DNA from: Schistosoma haematobium | Lineage: Eukaryota > Platyhelminthes > Trematoda > Strigeidida > Schistosomatidae | Assembly (NCBI RefSeq): GCF_000699445.3 | Contig: NC_067198.1 | Span: forward strand, 39,531,523-39,595,522 | DNA: 64,000 nt | Direction of reading: 5' to 3' | In this document: positions 13,936-24,880 of the stretch, one piece after another | Position numbering within the stretch: position 1 is the first letter of the stretch | Layout: each line of letters starts with the position of its first letter | The notes under the pieces: model-generated | Seen by the model: the letters and a program-made list of their open reading frames with translations, nothing else | Databases searched by the model: none | Told to the model about the DNA's origin: nothing | Made by a program: the position numbers and the translations under genes

Positions 13936-16284
13936 TCTAATTTCTATTGTTTGTAGTAAATCTAGTATATTGTATATGATACTTGTCATTTTGTAAAACA
14001 TTTTGATTTAGTTATCAGTTACTGTGAATTTGTGAACACTTTTGAACAATGTCATGTACTAAAATGTTTTCAAACTTGTTATATTATAGTTACAAGTTTA
14101 TTTATTTTTATGAAATCTGGATCCATAGCTTTTAATATTCTAAGAAATTTTGAACCTCTTATTCCTTCATGGGCTGCTTCTTAATTTTCATTGATGTTTT
14201 TATGCTGTTTAGTTATTATTATTATTACTGATTTGGTGGGTGAGGGGTTTCTTTCTAATTTTATGTGAAATTTTTTAAGGAAGACCATAGAATTTAATTC
14301 ATTTTGGTAACATTGATAAACAATCATAAATACGAAAGTTTGGTTTTATAATTTCATTTTATGAAATATTCATTGATATTCATTTTCGAATAAGTATTTT
14401 TGTTATAGTGTCATCTCTTCTTTTGATAATGTTCGAAACAAGAATCCATCAGATTTTTGTATGAGAAGATGGGTCATTAACTTTTCATTCTTGTGATGGA
14501 TGAAAATCAAGAACGTTGTTATTTGGTTTATTAACTTCTCCAAGTTGATTAGCTCTTCAATATGTTGTACTCTGTGCTTCTCCTGATAGAATACGTGGTT
14601 TCTATTAGGTAAAACATTAACACAAGGGGACTAAAAGTCAAACAGTATAAAAAATATCTCATGCATATTCCCATCTTACATGTAGACCAGAGTGTTTTAC
14701 AGGCAATGAATGGAGGTTTGTCACTTGACGAAACGTAAGAGTTTGGTCACCCATAATCCAAATATGTAGAGAACTGGGTGGTTAGAGAATTTAGTCTTTG
14801 GTTGACTTGGAGGACCATGATATAGTTGTGGTTTAAAGTTTTCATAACAAATAGTCCACATTCTTCAGGGGTTTCAATTAAGTCCAATATAAACACTTCA
14901 ATCTTGTTTTGCTAGTCAATAGGTTTGAAGAACTGAATTAATGGTGTAGACTTTTCGATCATTCATAAACACACTTGTAAATCTTTGATGATGTATCAGT
15001 GGTCGATCATCTGTTAGTTCTGTGTAGTTGAGTTGTTTTCTTTGTTCTTTTGTTAAATTATCGCAAACCTTTCATTCTATATTAAAATATCGATTGGACC
15101 AATCGAAGATGGTAGATTTGAAGCGTTGTAATTCATCGTCAAAAACAGAGATGACATAGGTCTGATTGACCAAATATCCTAACTGACTATGTGTATCCCA
15201 TTCATTTAGTCTTTTTTATTAATTTGTTAAACTGCCAATAAAATGCATTGAGTAAAATAATAAGCATTGGTTTCATTTCTCTGCGTTTTCATCAGAAGAC
15301 TAAACACTAAACTGAACATGATATGTCTTTCATATAAACTGATTACTTTGCATGAAATAGCATATTCATTTTTTAGTAAACTGTCAACAGAAACTAATGT
15401 ATTGTATTGTCCAGATCTATATCATTTTTCGTCTGTTGTTTCTTGACAAAGGTTTAACAAAAACTATCTCACTACTGAAATAACATTAAGTTCATCGACG
15501 TCATATCTACTATATCAAAATTTAATATACTTATTATCCTAGATTACCATGGAGTATTTTCACAATTGCAAACATTCATACTTCAACCCGCACTCAAAAA
15601 TGGGTCATTTATCTGTAAAGTGACAGATCCTAACAATGAGCTATTCACAATGTAACTGCTATTCTACTGGTATAGAATAATCAGGCGGCTTATTAACAGT
15701 TGATTTGAACTGTTTACTTTTCTATTCAATATTTAGCATTAACAATTATTTTTACTAAGTTCCAAATCTCTTAATAATCGTCAAACACATTTGAAAGTAT
15801 ATATAATCAAATATTAATGGGCTATAACTTCTTTAAAATCTATAGTCATTAATTCACAAAACAACGGAAAGAATACACAAAAAAATGCAAATGAACAAAG
15901 TCTTGCATTAAGTTTAGTTGGAGTTGATTGATAACTTAAAACCAAAACAAAATAGAAAACACGAAGTTCTGTTTGTTAACCGAGTTGTTTTAGTTGAGAT
16001 CTCAAATCGGTCTAATTTAGAAAACCATTAAAAATCCGAAAGGAAAGGATGGCCACTTCATCTTCAACACTGCGGATCTACCACCTCGCAAACAGAAACA
16101 CAATGATTTCAATCAGTTTATTTCAGCGTAATTACAAAGTCTTTGTCTAATATTTTGAAGAAATTGAATGTCATTAAAACGATCAATAATTAATTAAAAT
16201 TAACCATTTTATCTCACACAATTATTCCAAAGTTAACATTCTTCATTTCAGTCATATAAAAATGCGTTATCTCTAAATGTTTAT
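13936..16284. other. GMPPB 3' flank, no gene seen
   Basis: The 3' UTR of GMPPB starts here. No AATAAA was found close to the stop codon; the first clear one I noted is near 15238, so the mRNA end is unresolved. The rest is AT-rich with no coding signal in either strand. Confidence 0.4.
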
Positions 16285-16501
16285 TAGTATGGGGGTTGTG
16301 GAGATTATTGAGTTTTTGATTGAGATCATGAAATGATTGATTTTAGGCCACCGATGAAAACCTAGAAGCACTGGACAGCCGTCTCGTCCTATTGTGAGAC
16401 TCATCAGCAGTGCGCATCCACGATTCCGCTCGCGGGATTAGAACACAGGGTCTTCAGTCTCACGCGCGAACGCTTAACCTACCGGATCATTGAGCCGGCA
16501 C
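16285..16501 (-). repeat. SM-alpha-like SINE, complete
   Basis: In its own sense (- strand) it runs from a tRNA-like head with the B-box end, through a hammerhead-like core, to the tail found in all copies here (CCAGTGCTTC...TTTTC...). The core has CTGATGA, the canonical first catalytic strand, but the second strand reads GAGA instead of GAAA, so self-cleavage is not expected. The family matches the published description of SM-alpha: Pol III promoter boxes plus a hammerhead domain. Confidence 0.8.
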
Positions 16502-17732
16502 TTTAAACACTATCATGAACTTACTGTCCAAATTTTAAAGAATATAGTAGTTCAGAATAGTACTCATAAACTATTTTGTTGATTATAATTCCGAAAGAAT
16601 CGTCCTAATATTCTGGTGATAAATTTTTTTTACATGATAAATGTTTTCCAACTCTTCTGGTTCTTTTCGTGTGTTATGTTATGCTATTTATTAATATTCA
16701 GTAGTTTGAGTTCAGCTGAAACATTTTTATTGGCTGTAAGTTGCTCCATATGATCTTTCTTTGTCATAACTAGACAATTATCGCGTCCGTCAATACAATT
16801 ATTTTGGTGTTTTAGATTGCTCTAATACTTTGATCACCTTTTCTGCCTTGCATGTGCTATTCTTTGAAACCTTTTTTTATTTTTACCGGTATTTTTGAAA
16901 TAGAGAGCTTAACCTACATTTTTTTAATACTTGTTTTGCACTCGACATTCATATTCTAATCTTAGATTTATAGACTAAACTTCAATTAAATTCATATTGA
17001 ATTGCTTAAATGACTCACTTTGGATATTATTTTGTCTATAACGGTGTGAATGATTTTCCGTTGAGTATCTGATTAACACTAGTGTCCTCATAAAAACTTT
17101 TCGACTAAAAGCTCAGCACACGAACATGTACTTCGTAAATGAGTTAAAGTTAAAACACATTTCAAGAATAGTGAATTATTAGGCTTGAGAAAAAAAAGAA
17201 GCACCTGAACCGTATGGTAGAAACGATTGAATAATAACATTTCACTTTATGTGATTCACAATTATTTTCCCTTCAATTACTTTGGATGGATAAAGATTTT
17301 ATTGAATATTACGGAGTCCATAGGAAGATTTTAAATCGTTGAAATCAAACCATATACTTAAATATCCCAAAATTTATGCCAATGGTATTTGAATGTAAGA
17401 ACAGATGGTTAATATATGTAAACTGACTAACAGATAATTAAGTCTTATTAGATATTTCCACAGTTTTATTTCATTTATTCTTTCATATATACGTGATTTT
17501 AGACATTATATTACTAAAAATATGTAACTTTAACTAACGGTTTCATTGTCCAGTTAGACTGAAACCTTGAATTCAAATGCTTTACTTTCAATGTCAAAAC
17601 TGTGAAATTACCCATCATATGGAAGTGAATTATGTGAATTTCCCGATAGCAAACTACTTCAAACTTTAAGAAATTTAAATATTTCGCTTAACTATCAATC
17701 ATTTGTTTGATGAATATTTCATTAATATCAGA
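16502..17732. other. Intergenic, nothing seen
   Basis: AT-rich intergenic DNA with no coding frame, RNA gene or repeat that I can support. Confidence 0.4.
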
Positions 17733-17800
17733 AGGGGTTTTGTGTATACTATAGTAATTTCAGTGGTTGAGATCATGAGTCAGTTGAAGCTAGACTGAAC
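17733..17800 (-). repeat. SM-alpha-like SINE, 3'-end fragment
   Basis: Only the tail of the repeat is present, recognised by GAGATCATGAGTCAGTTGAAG, common to the other - strand copies. It stops before the ribozyme region. Confidence 0.75.
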
Positions 17801-18017
17801 TGTATGCTCTAGAGTAGATCAAGCAGATTGACAAAAATGTGTCTATATGGTAGGATCTAGGATTGAAATGAGGATATTCAAATATAGAATCAACTTTGGT
17901 ATTTTGGAATTTCATGTATTCATTATGAATTATTCTAGTTTTGGATATTTAATATTGTAAAGATTTGCGATCCTAAGGCATATTAGCAAAAATTAAACAC
18001 TTTATGATAATAACAGT

Positions 18018-18240
18018 ATCCGTAGGGTTTTTGTGGAGATTGTAGTAATTTCAATAGTTGAGATTATGAATCAGTTGAAGCTAGACCACCATGGAAAACC
18101 TGGAAGCACTGGACAGCCGTCTCGTCCTATTGTGGGGCTCCTCAGCAGTGGGCAACCACGATCACGCCCCTGCAAGGCTCGAACCCAGGACCTATCGGTC
18201 ACGCGCACGAGCACTCAACCACTAAACCACTGAGCCGGCT
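18018..18240 (-). repeat. SM-alpha-like SINE, complete
   Basis: A full-length copy with tail, hammerhead-like region and tRNA-like head (GGTTCGAGCC-type B box on the - strand). The second catalytic strand is GAGA rather than GAAA, so the ribozyme is probably inactive. It abuts a + strand copy that begins at 18243, forming an inverted pair. Confidence 0.8.
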
Positions 18241-18242
18241 TC

Positions 18243-18513
18243 ACCTGACTCATGATCTCAACTATTGAAGTTACTATCATATCCACAAAACCCATCTGAT
18301 ACTAATCAGCATATGCTCACTAATGACTGACTTCAAGAAGTATATCCTGGAGTTCTAGTGAGAAGCAGTGACCAGTGGAGTTCAACCAGGTCTGATGTGA
18401 GATAATAACTCACTGAAGACAATGATGGATGTGTCGCTCAATTTGGTGGATTAGTTGAAATTAGACATTAACACCGTTGGATGCCGGTCATCTCGGTGGT
18501 CTAGTGGTTAAGT
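18243..18513 (+). repeat. SM-alpha tail plus linker and start of a second SM-alpha unit
   Basis: It starts in the SM-alpha tail (CTCATGATCTCAAC), continues through a 220-bp linker that recurs at 25.98-26.19 kb, and enters a new SM-alpha head (GGTGGTCTAGTGGTTAAG). It is cut there by the RTE insertion and resumes at 21735. The linker between a tail and a head at two loci suggests head-to-tail multimeric units. Confidence 0.7.
18502..18513. repeat. Left target-site duplication of the RTE element
   Basis: The 12 bases TAGTGGTTAAGT occur here and at 21735-21746, immediately outside the two ends of the RTE element. They are part of the interrupted SINE. Confidence 0.85.
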
Positions 18514-18531
18514 ACTTACTTACTTACTTAC
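18514..18531. repeat. TAAG tandem 3' tail of the RTE element
   Basis: Four to five TAAG units on the - strand form the 3' end of the element. The ORF stop codon (18524-18526) lies inside this repeat. Confidence 0.85.
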
Positions 18532-20811
18532 ACCTGTTACTCCTCGTGAAGGAGCATAGGTCGCTCACCAGCATTCTCCATCCAACCCTGTCCTGGGAAA
18601 TCCTTTCCAGCTCCTTCCAGTTGTAATTCATCCTTTTCATATCTGCTTCTATTATCCGACGTAACGTGTTCTTTGGCCTTCCTCTTTTCCGCTTCCCTTC
18701 AGGATTCCAAGTTAGAGCTTGCCTCGTGATGCAGTTTGACGATTTGCGTAATGTATGTCCTATCCATTTCCATCGTCTTTTCCTAATTTCCTCTTCAGCT
18801 GGAAGTTGGTTTGTTCTCTCCCACAGAAGGCTATTGCTGATGGTATCCGGCCAATGGATGTTGAGTATCTTGCGTAGACAGCTATTTATAAATACTTGTA
18901 CTTTCTTGATTGTGGTTGTTGTAGTTCTCCAAGTTTCAGCTCCATACAGTAGAATTGCCTTGACGTTCGTATTGAAGATTCTCACTTTGATATTGGTTGA
19001 AAGTTGTTTTGAGTTCCATATGTTCTTCAATTGTAGGAATGCGGCCCTTGCTTTGCCAATCCTCGCCTTTACGTCTGCATCTGAACCTCCATGTCTATCG
19101 ACGATGCTTCCCAGATATGTGAAGGATTCTACATCTTCCAGAGTTTCGCCACCAAGGGTGATTGGATTGCTGTTCTCCGCTTTGAATTTGAGGACCTTGG
19201 TTTTCCCTTTGTGTATGCTGAGGCCTACTGATGCAGAGACTGCTGCTACATTGGCTGTCTTTATCTGAATCTGTTCACGTGTACGTGATAGGAGGGCTAG
19301 GTCATCTGCGAAGTCCAGATCGTCTAATTGGTTCTGAGCTGTCCATTGTATTCCGTGTTTTCCTTCAGATGTCGAGGTCTTCATAATCCAGTCGACCACC
19401 AGAAGAAAGAGGAAGGGAGAGAGTAAACAGCCTTGTCTGACTCCGGTCCTTACTTGGAATGCATCTGTCAGCTGTCCTCCATGCACTACTTTGCACTGTA
19501 GTCCGTCGTATGAGTTCCGGATAATATTGACAATCTTCTCAGGAACTCCGTAGTGTCGAAGAAGTTTCCATAATGTCCTCCTATCTACACTGTCGAATGC
19601 CTTTTCATAATCAATGAAGTTGATGTATAGTGACGAGTTCCACTCAACTGATTGTTCGACGATGATCCGTAGTGTTGCAATTTGGTCTGTGCACGACCGA
19701 TCCTTTCGGAATCCAGCTTGTTGATCTCGAAGTTGGGCGTCTACTGCATCCTTCATCCGGTTCAGCAACACTCTGTTGAAGACTTTCCCTGGTATTGACA
19801 GTAGTGTAATGCCTCTGTAGTTTTCACGTTTGCTCAGATCTCCTTTCTTTGGAATCTTGATGAGGTGTCCTTCTTTCCAGTCCATTGGCACTTGTTCCTC
19901 CTCCCAAATCTTTTTGAATAGAGGGTAAAGCATGCTTGTGGTTACTTCGACGTCTGATTTCAGTGCTTCAGCTGGTATGTTGTCGGGTCCTGCTGCTTTC
20001 CCGTTCTTGATTTGTCTGACGGCCATTCTAATTTCTTCCGTCGTTGGTGGGTTGACATCTATAGGAAGATCTGTGTGCGCTGCTTCGATGTTCGGTGGAT
20101 TCATTGGAGCCGGCCTATTCAGGAGTTCCTCGAAGTATTCTACCCATCTGTTTCGCTGTTGTTGAATTTCAGTGATTGGCTTGCCTTCTTTGTCTTTGAC
20201 CGGCCTCTCTGGTTTACTGTATTTCCCTGATAGTTTCTTCGTTGTATCGTAGAGCTGTTTCATATTTCCTTCTCTAGCAGCTTTTTCTGCCGTCGTTGCT
20301 AATTCTTCCACGTATTTCTTCCTGTCGGCTCTAATGCTCCTCTTCACTTGCTTGTTTGCTTCTATGTATTCAGCTTGTGCTTGGACTTTCTCTGCTCGTG
20401 TTTGGCTGTTGTTAATTGCTGTCTTCTTGTTCTTCCTTTCTTTGATCTTGTCCAGTGTTTCTGTAGAGATCCATTCCTTATGATGGTGTTTCTTTAGGCC
20501 CAGAACCTCTTGACACGTTGAAGTCAATGTTTCTTTGATGCCTTTCCAGTTGTCCTCCATGGTAGTTTCTTCTTCCTTCAGTAGATCTTGAAAGGCTTGG
20601 AATCTGTTGTTGAGAGCTATCTTGAATTCATTGAGTTTGTCAGTATCTCGAAGGAAGGCTGTATTGAACCTTTGTAGTGCTGTTTGTCCACTTGTCCAGT
20701 TCTTTTTTAGCTTCAATTTTAAATTGGCTACAACTAGGTGGTGATCTGAAGCTACGTCAGCTCCTCTCCTGGTTCTCACATCTTCCATTGTCCTTCGGAA
20801 TTTTTTTTTTT
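18524..20811 (-). pseudogene. RTE reverse transcriptase and C-terminal region
   Basis: The frame is open from about 20929 to the stop at 18524; the real RT part starts after the A-run near 20811. Motifs in order are [22 protein letters not shown] with [37 protein letters not shown] (catalytic Asp), [13 protein letters not shown] and the catalytic [11 protein letters not shown]-terminal [12 protein letters not shown] block precedes a basic [14 protein letters not shown] stretch, as in other RTE proteins. No stop codon or lost catalytic residue was seen. It is called a pseudogene only because the upstream endonuclease is in another frame. Confidence 0.9.
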
Positions 20812-21546
20812 GATGCAAATATGGTCTATCTGGTTCTCTGTAGTGTGGTCCGGTGAGATCCATGTAGCCTTGTGTATACGTTTGTGTGGAAATATTGTGC
20901 CTCCTATGACTAATTTGTTGAATGCACACAAATTTGCAAATCTTTCTCCATTTTCGTTCCTCTCTCCCAGTCCATGTCGTCCCATAATATCTTCATATCC
21001 AGTGTTGTCTATTCCGACCTTGGCATTTAGATCTCCCATCAGAATGGTGAGGTCCTTTCTTGAGCATTTCTCTATGATTGACTGCAGCCGCTCGTAGAAT
21101 TGATCTTTAATGTCGTCGTTGCTACCATTGGTGGGTGCATAACATTGGATAATATTCATTAAGATCCCCTCCTTCTTTGTTTTGAATGATGCTTTGATGA
21201 TTCTGGATCCGTGGGATTCCCATCCTACAAGTGCATTTCGTGCTACTTTGGACAGTATTAGAGCAACTCCCTGAGTGTGTGGAGCATTGTCCTCTTCGTG
21301 ACCGGAGTATAGCAGCATCTCTCCCGTAGCTAGCCTTTTCTGTCCAGCTTGGGTCCAGTGGGTTTCGCTGATTCCCAGTACTGCTAAGTTGTATCTCCTC
21401 ATTTCCGTTGCAAGTTGACTGGTCTTCCCGGTTTCCCACATTGTTCTAACGTTCCATGTACCTATAAAAATTTTTGCTCTGGTTGTTAGAAGGGGCATCG
21501 GCCTCGTGGCTTCCGAACGAACTCGGCTTTCACCATGAAGCGTCAT
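20812..21546 (-). pseudogene. RTE apurinic-like endonuclease domain
   Basis: This is the N-terminal part of the same ORF, starting at the ATG at 21546. Endonuclease motifs are GTWNVRTM, ISETHWTQ, IQCYAPTNG, LMGDLNAKVG, the THATW-like KATWISPD with NQIDHI, and, after the frameshift, [10 protein letters not shown]. This domain nicks the target for target-primed reverse transcription. The frame is lost in an 11-A run; a related copy at about 29.97 kb has 9 nt at the same place, which keeps the frame. The slip could therefore be a real mutation or a homopolymer sequencing error. Confidence 0.9.
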
Positions 21547-21734
21547 AATTCTTCCAAGTGAAGACCTTCTAACTCTCAGGGCAGAGTTAAAATGGTTTGA
21601 ATTATTTTTTCTGGTAAGCGTTTTTTTAGCGAGTTAGTTTTCTACGGGATGGGGACGCTAACCCCATGCCCAACCCTCCTCCTTTACCCGGGCTTGGGAC
21701 CGGCAGTAACTCTAGAAGAGCTACAGGCGGAGTT

Positions 21735-21925
21735 TAGTGGTTAAGTGCTCGCGTGCAAAACCAGTAGGTCCTGGGTTTGAATCTCGCGTGGATCGTTGAT
21801 CGCGGATGCGCACCTACTGTTGAGGAGTCCCACAATAAAATGAGACGGCCGTCCAGTGCTTCTAGGTTCTCCATGGTGGTCTAGCTTCAAATGATTCATG
21901 ATCTCAACCATTGGATATTTCATTT
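21735..21925 (+). repeat. SM-alpha-like SINE, right part of interrupted copy
   Basis: It continues the unit that stops at 18513. It carries the tRNA-like head (GGTCCTGGGTTTGAATC as B box), a hammerhead-like region (TTGAGGA, then GAGA for GAAA, then GGCCGTCCAGTGC) and the tail. 21735-21746 is the right target-site duplication of the RTE element. Confidence 0.8.
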
Positions 21926-23100
21926 TCCTTCAATTTCATCTTATGTTACTTAATATTTCATCTGTGGCTTTATTTCCTAATTGATAGATAGAATAGGCCT
22001 GTTTCGGAACAATTATTAGTTCAATTTCAACTAATTGTTAAACTAATGAAAACGTTTTAATATATTTACCAAATCATACATAGAACATGTTCTATTCACT
22101 GGAGCTAATTTTTTGTTTGTTTTAGAAAATGATTTCGACGTTACACCAATAGAAATCAGTTTTCATGGTTACGTGATGAAAATGATTCATGTTTATTGAA
22201 CTACTTAAATACCCACAATTGATACACTGGATGATACTAACGAAATTGAGATATAGAAATAACTGTTTGAAATACAATTTACTTTTTGTAATAAACAAAT
22301 ATCATCAATTTCTTATAAAAACAAATTGGAATATAGTTAGCAACGGAATCGACGACATATATTTCATCTAGTATGGGATTTATCAGCCTGGATTTACGTG
22401 CATCTCAATGTTTATGTTTACGTTTGAACTCAAACACAATACCTTTTGCTTCACAATAACCATTGTGTTAATCATGGAGACATTCATTTTAGACAATCAT
22501 TCGCCTATGTAACGAGTATGAATTTTCATCCCATTTTGTACTGGTTTGAATTATTATTATTATTACTGAGAAAATCCGCACAGGATATACATATGCCAAC
22601 TACGACTAGTCAAAATTCAATTATAAATATCAACAAAGGCAAAATTTAAATCATTACACCTCAATTGTTTACCTACAGAATAACTAAAATAATTAATTCA
22701 ATATATGAAGCCGATTTTTATGATTTATTGAACTAACCTTATAATCTATAGACATATAAAGGAGTTGGTATGAATTGTTGGAAAATCCGATGTGTCATAA
22801 GTAAATTGATTGTAAAATATTCGAAATATATATGTATATAAATGAAGGTCTATTTATCTTCGAATCACCAAAGATAATGTAAGTAGTAAAATTTTTGTAT
22901 ATTCCAAAACTTTATATTCTGTATTTCACAATTAGTACATGAGAGAAATCGAATTAGACTATGTTATTCTGACTAATTAACTTATATACTGAATATATAA
23001 TAATTGGCTTAGTTCACAATTGCTTAATCTATAGGACAGTGAATTCTACCTTGGTTCATTTATAATAATCTAAAGTTCTTATTAGTATTCTTAGTCATAT
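21926..23100. other. Intergenic, nothing seen
   Basis: AT-rich, with short TA runs near 22825. The small open frames around 22189-22649 have no coding character. Confidence 0.4.
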
Positions 23101-23109
23101 CATTACTTC

Positions 23110-23465
23110 TAGTCTGAGCCATGTTGGTAGATTCAGAATACTTGTTTGGGGTCCACGAGACTATCGTAACCAAAGGTTGGAGACTATGGATGACATGACT
23201 CAGAATAGATCACAATCGCGAAGGTGTATACACTCTTTGTCTTCCCTTAAACTATGAGATTAAAACCGCTTCATATCTTTCTTTCCACCAACTAATTCTT
23301 TCTTACTGTACTATATCGTTACATAAAATCTTTTCTTTATATATTACACCATTGAGTTAACTGCTTCAATGAATCCGGTGTTCATCTTGCTGTGCTAATG
23401 AGGTGACAACTAGGACCGATGCATATATGTGCTTGGTCCTAAGTTGTAACTGACTGACTGACTTT
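23110..23465 (+). mobile_element. 3'-end fragment of an SR2-like RTE element with TGAC tail
   Basis: The start reads as the last residues of an RTE protein (RLETMDDMTQNRSQ, then RRCIHSLSS). About 230 bp of 3' UTR follow, then a tail of three to four GACT/TGAC units. The same arrangement recurs at 38340-38741. From memory, SjR2/SR2 elements of schistosomes end in TGAC-rich repeats; I could not check this. Confidence 0.65.
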
Positions 23466-23919
23466 TGAATTTCATAGTTTACATCACGGAATGACTATAA
23501 TTAGACAACTTGAACATCTTAGTAGTGACTAATTTCGGGAGAGAATTCGCCGAGCAGAGTCCTACAATATCGGATGTGATGATGTTACCCATTAATCATA
23601 TAAAAAAAAGGGATGCCTAGTACCTCAAACTAACTGAAGTTGAAAATGTAAACCATCTGATAGTAACTCAGTTATCTTAAGATTAAGGGCTCGCCAAAAC
23701 ACACATAATACCCCCGTTCATTCTCTGGTGGTATCATGGGCACCCAGAGATAACGAGTCACGTACTGGGACGAAACGTATGCCCAGTATTTCCTAGTATT
23801 CAGTGGCTGTCCAAATAAAGCTAGTCAGTGATGTTAACTACAAAAAGAATTATATTTCACTAGAATCAAAGGATTCAATCCATATTAATTTCTTTTGTTT
23901 TAGCTGTAAATATATACAA

Positions 23920-24848
23920 ATGCATCACCTTCTAGTGATTAGTTTTGTCACCATTTGTCTACTATTCCCAAATATATTTGCCAAAAAGCAAAAAGAAACC
24001 ATAGATGTTCCATTTGTTATAGACGGGAAAGGTTAGTTGTATTTTTCTGAAAAAGGATATTTCTTATAAACATTGATCTGTCGGTTAACTAAAGTGATTT
24101 ACAGGTTTTAATTTATCTTACTGTAAGATACATAAATGAAACTAAATATCATTCGTATTGCGATTATTCTTGCTACTATTATAATAATAATAGTAATAAT
24201 AACACCAGATATTTAAATTTACTTCAAATACACACCTCATTTGATTAACTATACATTAGCTGTTGTTCAGCAACCAATAATTCATTTGTACCTACCTACA
24301 TTTTAACTTTGATTTCATGTAATAAATTTCACTTAGATATTTTAAATCATGGTTTACGTTTGAATGATACAAATTTCGATAAAACACTTTCGACCAGTGA
24401 CCTTAAATAGAACAATCGGTAATTAGTTATAAATTTCAATGGTTGAGATCATGAGTCAATTGAAGCTAAACCACCATGGAAAACCTGAAAGCAGTCGACG
24501 GCCGTTTATTACGTTAATCACTAAAATTTATAGGAATGTTTAATATGAATTACTATTCTTTAATAACGAAAAAAATAGGTAAATTTGAGTTATACATAGG
24601 CAATACGACTGATTTTATACATTTTTAGCATTAAAAAATAAAATTATTTGTTTATCTAAAAGATATTTAAGTAACAGGATAATATACTGACGACCTTGAG
24701 CGACTTATCAGTCACTCAGGAAACGCTGCCTAGTTATAAAATAGTTAACGATACAAAGTAATGAAATAACAGAGGAATAACAGCTTCGATAATGAAAATT
24801 AACCGTCACAAGTCAAATTATCCTTTCTAGTAAAGAATAAAGAGCACG

Positions 24849-24880
<32 letters not shown>

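Larger units (their letters stand above)
18514..21734 (-). mobile_element. Near-complete RTE-clade non-LTR retrotransposon
   Basis: This 3.2 kb element lies in - orientation inside an SM-alpha SINE. In sense order it has a short 5' UTR rich in C and G (about 21734-21547), an endonuclease (21546 down to about 20811), a reverse transcriptase and C-terminal region (about 20810 to 18524), and a 3' end of tandem TAAG repeats (18531-18514). RTE elements typically have one ORF of about 1000 aa, a very short 3' UTR and tandem-repeat tails, all matched here. A 12-bp target-site duplication flanks it. The only coding lesion I found is a frameshift in an A11 run at 20801-20811. It is probably young. Confidence 0.93.

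Noticed and set aside
18666..19268. 200-codon + strand frame across the RTE element
   Set aside because: It is a shadow of the RT on the opposite strand.
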